Positions 46,692 through 56,797 of a stretch of 64,000 nucleotides of DNA are shown in pieces. Source of the stretch: Atherinomorus stipes. Lineage: Eukaryota > Chordata > Actinopteri > Atheriniformes > Atherinidae. How positions within the stretch are numbered: the first letter of the stretch is position 1; each line of letters begins with the position of its first letter. The DNA is taken from contig JALJCO010013393.1 of the NCBI GenBank assembly GCA_023101725.1, positions 248,001 through 312,000 of the forward strand, written 5' to 3'. The position numbers and the translations under genes are program-made. The notes below the pieces were generated by a model, which saw nothing but the letters and a program-made list of their open reading frames with translations, was not told the origin of the DNA and ran no database searches.

Positions 46692-47680
46692 TGGTTATTG
46701 TGACTAAGCTGATCCAGTCGGACTGGCTAAGCTTGTTTATTGGGACTAAACTGATTAAGTTGGACCGTCCAGCTTGGTTATCGTGACTAAGCTGATCCAG
46801 TCAGATCGGTTCAGCTTGGTTATTGTGACTAAGCTCACCCAGTCGGACTGGCTTAACTTGATTATCGTGACTAAGCTGATCCAGTCGGACTGGCTAAGCT
46901 TGATTATCGTGACGAAGCTGATCCAGTCAGACTGGCCTAACTTGATTATCATGACTAAGCTGATCCAGTCGGACTGGTTAATCTTGGTTAACCTGTTTAA
47001 AACCACCTGGGCGCCGGCGCCCAGGCTGTGTGTGTTTAGTCACACTTTTCTAATTTATATTTTCAGAAACTAGAAGGTGTAAGCTTTCAAATGATGTCTC
47101 ACACAAGTAATTTGGCCTTACAGTTCCTCTGTTATTTGCATTTCCATTTGGGTATGCAAAATAGGCGAGGATTACTTAAAAAGGTGGGAGTTAAGAGGTT
47201 AAAGTGAATAAACTGATCAAGTTGGACAGGTCCAGCTTGGTTTTCGTGAATTAACCGATCCAGTCTGACAAGTCTAGCTTGGTCATCGTGACTAAGCTGA
47301 TCCAGTCGGACTGGCTAAGCTTGTTTATTGGGACTAAACTGATTAAGTTGGACCGTCCAGCTTGGTTATCGTGACTAAGCTGATCCAGTCAGATCGGTTC
47401 AGCTTGGTTATTGTGACTAAACTCACCCAGTCGGACTGGCTTAACTTGATTATCGTGACTAAGCTGATCCAGTCGGACTGGCTAAGCTTGATTATCGTGA
47501 CGAAGCTGATCCAGTCAGACTGGCCTAACTTGATTATCATGACTAAGCTGATCCAGTCGGACTGGTTAATCTTGGTTAAAGTGAATAAACTGATCAAGTT
47601 GGACAGGTCCAGCTTGGTTTTCGTGAATTAACCGATCCAGTCTGACAAGTCTAGCTTGGTCATCGTGACTAAGCTGATCC
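46692..47680 (+). repeat. Tandem duplication of a nine-unit block inside the array
   Basis: A 377-bp block (eight 42-bp units and one 41-bp unit) occurs twice. TGACTAAGCTGATCCAGTCG followed by GACTGGCTAAGCTTGTTTAT starts at 46701 and again at 47289. Spacing left of the MITE is 588 bp and right of it 377 bp. The difference is 211, exactly the 207-bp MITE plus one TTAA. The copies differ at few positions. Confidence 0.9.
46992..47198. mobile_element. piggyBac-like MITE with a 20-bp perfect palindrome
   Basis: TTAA on both sides (46988-46991, 47199-47202). The left end CCTGTTTAAAACCACC pairs with the right end GGTGGGAGTTAAGAGG at 11 of 16 positions. CCTGGGCGCCGGCGCCCAGG (47006-47025) is a perfect palindrome just inside the left end. 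The 207-bp element has no coding capacity. The uninterrupted site is preserved at 47576-47579 in the duplicated block. Confidence 0.85.
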
Positions 47681-48212
47681 AGTCAGATCGGTCCAGCTTG
47701 GTGATTGTGACTAAGCTCACCCAGTCGGACTGGCTATGCATGGTTATCTTGACTAAGCTGATCCAGTCAGACTGGTTAAGCTTGGTTAAAGTGAATAAAC
47801 TGATCCAGTCAGACAGGTCCAGCTTGGTTATCTTGACTAAGCTGATCCAGTCAGACTGGTTAAGCTTGGTTAAAGTGAATAAACTGATCCAGTCAGACAG
47901 GTCCAGCTTGATTATCATGACTAAGCTGATCCAGTCGGACTGGTTAAGCTTGGTTAAAGTGAATACACTGATCCAGTCGGACAGGTCTAGCTTGGTCATC
48001 CTGACTAAGCTGATCCAGTCTGACTTGTCCAGCTTGGTTATCACAACCAAACTGATTGAGTCAGACTGGTCCAGCTTGATTATCATGACAAAGCTGACCC
48101 AGTTGGACTGGTTAAGCTTGGTTATCAGGACAAAGCTCGTCCAGTCGGACTGGTCCAGCTTGGTTATCGTTACTAAATTGATCCAGTCTGACTTGTTCCG
48201 CTTGCTCATCAT

Positions 48213-50436
48213 GAAAATATTGTGGCCATCTTTTTTGGGGAAAGCTGGAGGTTTGCTGTTTGGGTGCATAATGACGGTGTAAAACACAGCATATGAGATC
48301 CAAATCAGTTGATTAGTTTAAGACCATGTTATCCCCACATCTGCTTAGACAGTCCACCCAGGTGAGGTTTCAGTCTCACTGTCAAAAGAGTTCTTGTTCT
48401 CTTAGAAAGTAGAAACAGGGCATTTTAGATTAACCAGTTCCAACACCCCCTGACAGAGATGCCCAGGGACTTGGTGGACGTCAGTTCACCAGATGTGTTC
48501 TTCGGTATGTTGTTATATTCGTTATCATGTATGAACATGAGAGACAACCACACAGTCCTCTCAGTTTGGTCTAAATTATCAGTTGTTATTGCAGCCAGAC
48601 TTTGGCTGCAGAGTACAGGAGGACTACTGTCGCATTCAGGTGGTTATTTAACCTTCTCCTCCTTTAACAGAGAGCTGTCTTTGTTGTAAAGATAGAGAGA
48701 AAAAGGAAAACATTGAGAGTGGACATCCTAGACGTTTCTGACCAGCCTGGCAACCAACCATTCAAAACATACCAAAATGCCTCAGATGACAAATTTTCCT
48801 TGAGGTCGGCTGAATGTCGCTGCTGACGAATGTATTTCTCAGTACAAGGCTATGATTGACATCTCATATAATTCTATCCACAGTCCTATTAAAATACCAG
48901 AAGTGTTTTCCTTGAGTGCATATAGATGAGGTGGACAGCTGGGAGGAAGAGCAGGAGAAATGCATTTCCAACTGGCTAATAACATGCTTTGTAAAGGCAA
49001 AAGGTGGGAATTGTTACCTTATCCAAGAACTGGGGCGGGTGTTGCACTCTTCTATGTTTCCAGTCTGTCTTCATACCTGAACAATCTGTTTCACATTAGA
49101 GCGTTTTCTGTGCTGAGTGGTTGTGTGGAGACATGCTGGACTCCCAGACATGAAGAAGCAGAGAAAGGAGGCTGAAAGGTGAGACATGTCTTTTCTAAGA
49201 AAATGTCCAGTTGTATAGGAAGGCTGTGTTTTGTGTGTGTGTTGTCTTCAGATCTTGGCACTGCTTTGCTTCTGAACTGTGTCAGTGTGAATATGATATC
49301 TGAAAACTCTTCCAGCCTTGTTCACACAAATGTGTAGAAGAACATACTGAAAACCACCAGATTTTTCTTTCCTTATGTTTTTGTGACATGGTGTCAAAAC
49401 ACAGCTTACGCATCTGTGTGATGGAAAGTGGGCCTTCAGCAGATAAGAAGTGATGATTGTTGTAATGTTCCTTTTTTCGACTGAGCAGCTGGCTGAGTGC
49501 ACATTCCCAGTGTGATACAAGTTTTCCTGTCATACCAGACTGAATGAAGAGGAAGGAAGAAACAGCAAATCAAGTCTTCATCCTAAAATATCACATCTTT
49601 CTTTCTAAGAAAGACTGATAATCGTGCCAGAGAATATAAGTAGTGACTTGACATGCACACAGAGTTGTTTTTAATAATTGCCCAAGTGATGTAAACGCAT
49701 CAGAAGTGTTTGAAGAAGACAACAAACACTACTGTTTGTGAAAGAAAAAAAGGTAGAAAGTTTGGCTGCAGCTGTTTTTAATGTCAGCTCATGCAATGCA
49801 GATACAATATGAACTACAACAATTTTCATGTACTTGGTATTGCTGCATATTTCCATCCTCAGTAAGAGGGATGGGTGTGGTAATGATATGACCCTACCCG
49901 AAGACAAAGTTGACTTTAATGTTGATTGGCTACATCCTTATTTGGAAAAACTGGGTAAACCCGCCTTTTGTTGGCATAGTTTGTTTGTTTGTTTGTTTTT
50001 TGCTAGCATCATATGCACTTCAGACAGTGACCGTACATTTATCAGACAAGACAGCATTTAGAAAATAAATATACTGACAGGTAATGACAATGCTGTGGTC
50101 ACCTCCTTCAGTGTTGCTACAGAAGTTTTTTTGTTTTTTTGTTTGTTTTTTTAATCCATTTGTTCAAAATCCCCGTCTTGAATTCACTTATATTCAGGAA
50201 TGCAGACTAGCAGAACTGGGGGGAAGGAGAGCGGAGGGGTAGTAGGCTGTTCGCTTGATGATGTGCTTTAATTGGAGAATATGACTTGCACAGAAACATA
50301 ACCAAGGTAGAATGACGAGCTGATGTCTGATTCAACTGTTTTTGAACAAAGACACAAAGCTGAGTGGCCACCCATGAACAGGGACTTTGAAACTCACTCT
50401 TGACATTCACATGGCCTCATCAGTGCACAACAGATC
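48213..50436. other. Non-coding, mostly unique
   Basis: No exon recognised. (GTTT)n at 49980-49998 and T/G runs at 50126-50152 are the only simple repeats. The frame at 48459-48689 has no domain. Confidence 0.4.
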
Positions 50437-50929
50437 ATGTTAAACCCCCAAAACTACAGAAAAGTGAAATTTGTTGTCATGGCCCCAACGTAACTTTTTT
50501 GACCTTAAAAATAGGTTTCTCTTTCATTTTGACGGTACACCAACATTCCTTATGCACATTTTCAAGCCGTCACTGCCCAGCGGCGTCCCGAGGCTCAGAA
50601 ATTGTACTATGTAACTTTTGGATCTTTGACGTTGCAGCCGACTTGGTTGCGCACCGTGTCGCATACTAGCAAATGGATGTGAACCTGATATAAACACAGC
50701 GGGTGTTTTGAACGCACATCATGTCAGATTCGGCAAAGAAACTCAAGGAAACATTACTGGAGGAAGAGAGGAAAAGAAAGAGAGGAAGGGACAGAACAAG
50801 TGTTAATGTAAGGCTGTCTTTCACTGGCTGGAGGGAGCTCACAGTACAGGTACGATAGGATGCTAGTTTAGCCGCTAGGGGGCGCGCCACTGAGAGAACT
50901 GTTAAAAGTTCTGTTGTGGGTCTTTAACA
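50437..50929 (+). mobile_element. MITE-c, copy 2
   Basis: The right end GTTGTGGGTCTTTAA (50915-50929) is the inverse of the left end of copy 1. Its own left end (GTTAAACCCCCAAAACTAC) is decayed. The interior shares about 380 bp with 40024-40412 in the same orientation. The tail adds CGCTAGGGGGCGCGCC and CTGTTAAAAGTTCTGTTGTG. At 493 bp it is non-autonomous and retains a small frame (50721-50858). Confidence 0.7.
50721..50858 (+). pseudogene. 45-codon exon relic inside MITE-c (FTGWREL)
   Basis: An ATG-initiated frame reads MSDSAKKLKETLLEEERKRK, then RGRDRTSVNV, then RLSFTGWRELTVQVR and stop. A lysine/arginine-rich helix followed by R..V.....F..WREL resembles the N-terminal segment of transposon-derived proteins I recall from teleosts (TRVN...AF.RWREL). 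Copy 1 has the same frame with a stop at codon 6. It is probably the leftover first exon of the autonomous parent. The link to a named superfamily is inference. Confidence 0.4.
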
Positions 50930-51714
50930 CCATGGCCCACATTCACCATCTGTGCTCAGTTTTGCAGCTGACATGAAACTGCCATCTCACTTCATCCTAA
51001 AGATACAAAAATCAGCACAGACTGGGTTTGTGCTGTCTGTCTGACAAACAGGCTGATTATCTACACTACCGTCTGACCTATGAGACAGTCCTCTAACTGC
51101 CTACAAGTCAGGAAAGAGATAAAACCTATATGAGATGACTATATTCACATCTGATGATATTTTTCTTGAATCTGGAACAGTTTTGGGTTGGATGTGACTG
51201 TGGCCTGGCAGTCTGCAGTGTGATGCCACCTTCCAGAAATTCCATCACTTTAAACCTGATGAAGTTGTGCTGGATGTTAGAATGCTATATTTTACAAAGA
51301 AAAATATCATTCTAAATTTTGGTGTGACAGTTGGATGCAATGCCTCATTTTAAAAAGTTTTTTTTTTTGCATGTGTGTTTAGTTTCCTCAGTTTAACCTC
51401 ACGAGAGGAATGTTGTCTTGCTACTGAAGCTTTGACAGCAGATATGAGACACAAGTGTCTATCTTCACTGTCTCAGGATCCAATGATGCTTGTGTTTATT
51501 GTTTCTGTCTCTGCTGCTTCGCAATATTTGCATCAGAAAAATAATAAAAATGTGAAGGTTGGTGCTATAGAGGATATGTAAATCTGAGATGTATCCCTCT
51601 GCACTGCAAGATGTGACAGAAAAGAAAAGCAAAGGGAAAAGTAGAAACTGCATTTTCCCTCCAGCTATCAAAGATAATCTGAGGACTTTAAGGGAAAAAA
51701 TGTTTTACTTTTTG
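50930..51714. other. Non-coding, no gene seen
   Basis: AT-rich spacer with a T10 run near 51358. No recognised element. Confidence 0.4.
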
Positions 51715-51925
51715 ACATTACAACCCAGATAGCAAAACATGTTTGGCCCAAATATGGCCTGGACTAAATGTGGGTATGGCTGCCAAAACTCAGCCACATG
51801 ACCCCCACGTGTGGCCAGCAGGCTCCCCACATCAAGACCGCATCTGGCCCACAAAACACTCATCAGTGCCGTAACTGAGCCAAAAGTAGCCCAGATTAGG
51901 CCCAAACACAGATGCTATATAGCAA
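51715..51925. mobile_element. Dispersed repeat rich in TGGCC words
   Basis: ACAACCCAGATAGCAAAACA is followed by repeated GGCCCA/TGGCC words (TTTGGCCCAAATATGGCCTG, CACGTGTGGCCAGCAGGC, CATCTGGCCCACAAAAC). This matches a remembered animal repeat built from degenerate units of about 25 bp with ACCCAGATAG-type ends. Confidence 0.45.
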
Positions 51926-51956
51926 TTAGATGTTTCAAACATTTTTTTTTGTACTT

Positions 51957-52710
51957 TAAAGGGGAACAGTAACTTTTTTACCTCAATAAATGCTTTTCGG
52001 AATCCCCGTGGGGCAAAACAAAGTGTTTACGGAGCGATTCAATCCCCCCCCCCCCGCCGGGGCCTCTGGCCTGCGAGCAGCTCTATGCAACTTTGCCTGC
52101 GCCAACCCGAGCAGAACTTGCGACAACAGAAACCGCTGTACGGTACTCAGGTCCCCTATCTACCGAGCTGCTTCCAGCTCTGATTTGAACCAGACTACCA
52201 GCGCTAATTCGAAGAAAACATTTCTTTAGCTTCACACCACCTAAACACGGCTCCTGGCTCTCAGAACCAACTCTTTGCTAGACCAGAGTGATTCACGTAG
52301 CTTGCGCTGCCTGGGCGCCGGGTGAAGCATCACTGCTTCAGGCTCAATAATCACTTGTCACGTCCGCAAAAAGTAAATAAAAGTTTGTATTCTTACCTGC
52401 TACTCGCCAACACCAGAGAAAAATATAATCCACGGCATATTTACCCGCAAATCGCGGGTAAAACGTCCCGTTTCAGAAGAGACAGGTCTTTGCTTTGAGC
52501 AGAGGGAGATGCGGTGCTGCTACCAACGCAGCAAAGTAGCATCAACAAGCTAGAAAAAGCTTAGAAATATATCCAGGGATCAAAATAGAAGAAAGACAGG
52601 TAGAGAAGCCGTCTGTGTGCTGTGGGGGTGCAGTGGGGGTTGAACTTTACGACGGTGAAAGGACGCCACTAGGGGGAGCCCCGAGCTGAAGTTACTGAGT
52701 TCTGCTTTAA
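51957..52710. mobile_element. MITE-like element, TTAAAGNRGAAC ends
   Basis: The left end TTAAAGGGGAACAGTAACTT pairs with the right-end reverse complement TTAAAGCAGAACTCAGTAAC when a 2-bp gap is allowed. TACTTTA occurs at both edges (51952-51958 and 52711-52717), a possible target duplication. The interior is GC-richer than its surroundings, with C11 at about 52047-52057, and ends in GACGCCACTAGGGGGAGC. The 79-codon plus frame inside is unsupported. Confidence 0.55.
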
Positions 52711-52764
52711 TACTTTACAAACTGTAAATAGTGTTAAAGTTAATATCTTTTTTGTGTTCTTTTT

Positions 52765-52852
52765 GTTCTGTTTGTCTTGTTTTTGCACCACCAACTCAAG
52801 ACAAATTCCTTGTCTGCACAAACTTACTTGCTAATAAAGTCCAGAATCTGAA
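52765..52852 (+). mobile_element. L2-like LINE 3' tail fragment
   Basis: TTGTTCTGTTTGTCTTGTTT, TGCACCACCAACTCAAGACA, AATTCCTTGTCTGCACAAAC and TTACTTGCTAATAAAGTC match the remembered 3' UTR of teleost L2-type LINEs (TTGCACC..AAGGCAAATTCCTTG...ACTTGGCAATAAAG). Confidence 0.6.
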
Positions 52853-55740
52853 ATAAAAAAAAACAAAAACCAACCTTAATTATTACAAGAAGAGACCAGA
52901 GGCAAATCGTGGCTACATGTGAATGAAATGTCATTTAATGATGAAGTGAAAACTCATTCACTGGAAACACTTGTTTTTACATTTACACGCCATCAGGCAT
53001 GACATATGGGGGTAAAAACCAGTTATTCCACTTGATTATGATGTTTATGATCATTTACATAGTCATTATATAATTCTACAGTATATAAGAAATCCCCAAA
53101 TCACCGGAACTCGGCAAGCTGAGTTCAGTTTGGACAACATGCAGATTTGGTTTAACTAAAAAAAAGTTCTCACATTAATAATATGTTACCATGATTTAAT
53201 AATGTGTGACCAGGCGATAACATCTTATGACTGTGCCTTGGTAGTCAACAGTTGTATCACAAACATCCCAGACAGTCAGGAACTGGTAGTTCAAGAAATG
53301 AGATCCAGATGCCAGAAGTTGATCCAGAGGGGTTTTTAATTCATGTTATGTTTCGGGCGTCTGTCCTGGAAGTCGCCACAAGGTTTTTTTTGTTTTTTTG
53401 TTGTTTTTTTGTTTTTTTTTCCCAATGTGATCAGAGGAGTCCGTACGTACAGACTTTACCTCTGAATAATAATCCTCTGCTTTCACCTCCTGATGAGGAG
53501 AAGCAGTTGCTCTAAAACCCAGAATGTTTACATCTTCATCCTCCTCAAAGTGGGGTCTCACGGCATGGTAGAGTATTTTACAAGAATTATTAAGAACCTG
53601 TATATCCCTTTTGTCTTTTTCTAAATTTAAGAAATATCCCTTTATCTTTTCAAAAAATGGAAACCCAGCTATGGACTGGGAGATATGGAGGTGTATTACT
53701 GAGATAAAACTGACTGAACAAGGACATTTTACACTAAAACGTACGTTTTCTCTCAGTATTTTATTTTTTTTTTTCATAAATGAATAAGCTATGAGCAATG
53801 ATTTAATACCAGAGGCTGCTGAATTACAACTTTCCATCTTCACAACAGCTAAGAGAACAAAAAAATACAAGTCAGAGTCATCAAGAATTCAGGTTGTGGA
53901 CAGTGAGAGAATGACAACCCTGCCCTGATTTTTTACCTTAAATCTAATTACCATGTTTACAACATGAAATGAAAAGAATTAGTGAATATTCTTTACGGGT
54001 TTCACTGAACGCAGATTACTGTGCAGAAGTCTGAGCTGACACATGAAAATGTTTATTATTTTTATCCGTATACCACATAAAAGGGCTATAAATATTATCC
54101 CTAAATCTCCTTTCAAAGGTCATTGAAATCCACTTTTCTTAAAATCTAAAACTTTGTGGATCTGGTTCAGTTTCCTTCTGTTGAAATGATGGATGAACAA
54201 GTTGCTCCCAGAACATCCTGAAATCTGAGGTGGGATTTAAACTTAAAACATCTGTGGTCATGCAGCTTGGAGATGTTTTGTGTCTCAGTCTGTGGAGTGG
54301 AACTGTGGAACAGACTGTGTACAAGTACACGGGTATGTAGGTACTTGCAAATTTGTAATGGGGATAAGGGGCAAATATAAACAGGATATAGGAGCAATGA
54401 TTTTTTATTGAGCATACAGAACGGGTGCCGTTATGTTCCACACAATGATATGCTTTAATCTTGGGTATTCTGCTGTTTTCTAGATGAAGCAAGGTGCTCC
54501 TCCTCCTCTTGATATCTTGGGGCCTCTTTCAGCCAATCAGAGCCTGTGATTGTCTATCGGCGGTCTATATACTGTATAAGGACGGAAAACCTGTGTTCAT
54601 TTTTTGTTGTGTAGGTTTTAGCTTTTGGTTGTCTTATTGTTAGAGTTGTTAAAGTTGTTGGGGTCTAGTCATTATTCAGGAAATTTTTGAGTGTTTTTTT
54701 CTTTTCTTTTACTTTTGTTATCTTTCATTCTAGATTGGCCTTCTCAGGGGGTTTGTTTCATTGTGGATGTTTTTTTTCTCGTGTTTATGTTCAGCAGTGA
54801 CGTGTAAAATGAGGCTTCTCAACCTGCAGAAACGTGGCTGATTCTTCCTGCAATGTTGTAGGTCCAGCCTCTGTTTCTGCGATAACAGAGTTAGAGGTCT
54901 ATGGTAAAAAGATAAAAATCGGGTGTAGCAGAAATAATTAAATCGAATTAATTACGATTTCTATTCTGTCTTACTTGCTGCAGAATGTGGTTGCAGAACT
55001 TGAAAGTATGTAGATAATGCAGTAAAGATGAAAAGAATATTTTCTCTTTTTTCTGAAATGAATGTAAAGGACCTCTGTCGAGGGAAAGAGGAGCCCATCT
55101 CCCACTGAAACTAGCAGGTTCACACAGGTTTTTCAAATGCACATTGACCCGCTTATATCTGGCATTTGGCTCCTTTCCCATTGACAAAAAAAGCCGGGTC
55201 TGATCACCAGCTGGTAAGCTGCGTGGCCTCTGTCCCCACCGCTGGGTGTCTGGTGATGCCATCACGGTTAGCGTTGATGATGTCACACGTGCGATAGAAA
55301 TCAGGAAAGTTAACAATGGTGAGCGAGTCAGGCCTTAGTCAATGTGCTTTCTTGTTGTATCTTTGTCCGTCCTCAAAATGGAGGAAAATGAACAGATGAT
55401 TTTCTAGCACAGATGGAACGCAGGTGACATGAATTTGTGGCCAAGTTGTTTTGGTACATTTTATGAGACGCGGCTGGAGTGATATCACAACGTAGGTAGG
55501 CTACGTATCGAACAATGATGTCATGTAAATACACAGTCCAACCTGTGTCTAGTGTTCCCACTGCATGCTGATTGGAGTAGTGCCGTTTGAAAGTGATTTT
55601 AACCCACGTCGCCTGCCGAGTGGTTTGACGCGGGTCAACACGGGTCGGCCTTTCCCACTACCATTAAAAGGTGATTGTTAGCTTGTTAAACCAGGGGGCA
55701 AACTCTGCTGGAAAAGAGCAAAGCTCAAAAGTTAACTTTA
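52853..55740. other. Non-coding; one longish open frame
   Basis: Apart from the frame at 53346-53870, nothing is recognised. 55080-55680 is GC-richer, with CACGTCGCCTGCCGAGTGG and GCGGGTCAACACGGGTCGGC, and may be a decayed DNA transposon. Confidence 0.35.
53346..53870 (-). other. Unrecognised 174-codon open frame
   Basis: The longest frame outside the minisatellite. It has a hydrophobic start, a segment ESCNSAASGIKSLLIAYSF, a lysine/acidic middle (FLNLEKDKRDIQVLNNSCK) and an acidic patch (PHFEEDEDVNILGFRA). The C-terminal part runs into an A-rich stretch on the minus strand (K and N codons), which could be the poly(A) tail of a retroposed sequence. No family recognised and no splice sites are evident. 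A chance frame of this length is possible in 64 kb. Could be a retrocopy relic. Confidence 0.15.
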
Positions 55741-55745
55741 ATAAT

Positions 55746-55781
55746 TGTGTGTGTGTGTGTGTTTTTTTATATATATATATA
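55746..55781 (+). repeat. (GT)n-(TA)n compound microsatellite
   Basis: GT dinucleotides (55746-55762), a short T run, then TA dinucleotides (55768-55781). Confidence 0.85.
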
Positions 55782-55784
55782 CTT

Positions 55785-55985
55785 AATTAATCCCAATTAG
55801 GAAATTGATTCTTTGCCTTTTTCACCCATCTCAGGACCTGAGAGCAGTGGGCTGCTATTTAAAGTGCAGGGGTTAAGGACCTTGCTCAAGGGTCCACAGT
55901 GATTCATGTGAGTGCTGTGTCAGGGACTCGAACCCGGGGCTGCTGCACCAAAGCCCGCAACATTACCACCACACTACCCACTCCT
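55785..55985 (-). mobile_element. SINE-2, copy 3, most complete
   Basis: On the minus strand: GGGTAGTGTGGTGGTAATGT (A-box side), CCCCGGGTTCGAGTCCCTGA (canonical B box GGTTCGAGTCC), GAGCAAGGTCCTTAACCCC, AGCAGCCCACTGCTCTCAGG and a tail ATTTCCTAATTGGGATTAAT. The intact B box supports derivation from a tRNA. It lies directly against the TA tract at its 3' end. Confidence 0.8.
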
Positions 55986-56734
55986 TCATCTGCTAGGTGC
56001 TGGCTCCAAAACAGAGCAAAGCCCAAGAGACTCCCATGTTAAAAAGACCAGTTTCACAGCAGAAATAAACATGTTTACAGCCTGATTCAAAAAATCATTT
56101 TAGGTTTAAAAGGTCAAGTTTACCTTCGTGTCAACTGTGAGGGGAGATGATTATTTATTTTTATTTTTTATAACTCATCCGTGTAGATATTATTTAATCT
56201 TTAAATTACACATAATCAGGGGTGTTGTCCTTTTGACTGACATATGGCAGACCGGATGCCATTCTGGTGGCCGGAGGCTAGCACTTAGTTCTTTGTTTTG
56301 CTGTCGGTCAGGTCTCAGTCTGCAGCAGAGTAGCAAAATGGTGGTTTTTAGGTAGATTACAGCAAGTCCAAACATGCCTTAATTTTAGCCCGCCGCTCAG
56401 GAGGCTAATCTTCGTTTGCTACTGCTATTTTCGAGTTAGCTCGGTTAGCATTTAGGCCAGAGTACGTTCACTGTCATTCATTTGCCCCGAGACCTGCTTG
56501 CCCATTTTTGTATTTTCTGGGAGTGATAACATATGTTACACGGCAAGATGGTGGTGATGGGAAACGCCCAACTGGCTTCACTTTCAGCTATTCAGACATG
56601 ACGAGATACTACGTCCGTTTTTAGAGTCTTTGGTTTAAACAGGTTTTTTGACAAATGGGAAAGGGGTAAGGGAGACAGAAATAATCATGTTTTTGTCCCG
56701 ACATTCCTTTGATTTGTTTTTAATAGATATGATA
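55986..56734. other. Non-coding, possible decayed transposon
   Basis: 56230-56640 contains TAGCTCGGTTAGCATTTAGG and GGAGGCTAGCACTTAG words like those seen inside teleost transposons. No ends found. Confidence 0.3.
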
Positions 56735-56797
56735 AAGTGTCTTGAGATGACTTTGTTGTGAATTAATGCAATACAAATAAAGCTGAATTGAATTAAA
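56735..56797 (+). mobile_element. L2-like LINE 3' tail fragment
   Basis: AAGTGTCTTGAGATGACTTT, GTTGTGAATTAATGCAATAC and AAATAAAGCTGAATTGAATT form the classic tail of the LINE family also seen, inverted, at 7318-7445. Confidence 0.65.

Larger units (their letters stand above)
46521..48212. repeat. 42-bp minisatellite, open on both strands
   Basis: About 35 units of 42 bp (one of 41 bp), interrupted by a MITE at 46992-47198. The core is CTGATCCAGTCGGACTGG, followed by CTAAGCTTGATTATCGTGAC and TAAG. Between about 47740 and 48000 two unit types alternate, giving an 84-bp higher-order period: one type with GGTTAAAGTGAATAAA, the other with GGTTATCTTGACTAAG. Because 42 is a multiple of 3 and units lack stops, both strands stay open: 47656-48282 plus (208 codons) and 47628-48287 minus (219 codons). 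Plus reads KLIQSDWLSLV..T and minus reads KL.QSDWISLV.IT. I see no promoter, splice or start context, so I treat it as non-coding. Confidence 0.95.

Noticed and set aside
46521..48212. CRISPR array
   Set aside because: Units are contiguous without unique spacers, and the context is a vertebrate genome.
46502..48287. Calling the array frames genuine protein-coding genes
   Set aside because: Both strands are open for a structural reason (period divisible by 3, palindromic unit). A 41-bp unit breaks the frame, and no start, splice or promoter context is seen.
54530..54590. CCAAT and TATA-like cluster as a promoter
   Set aside because: CCAATCAG and TATATACTGTATAAGG lie at a plausible spacing, but no downstream exon is recognisable, and such words are common in AT-rich transposon ends.
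55923..55985. tRNA gene
   Set aside because: A and B boxes are present, but no cloverleaf or acceptor pairing is visible, and the sequence continues into a SINE body.
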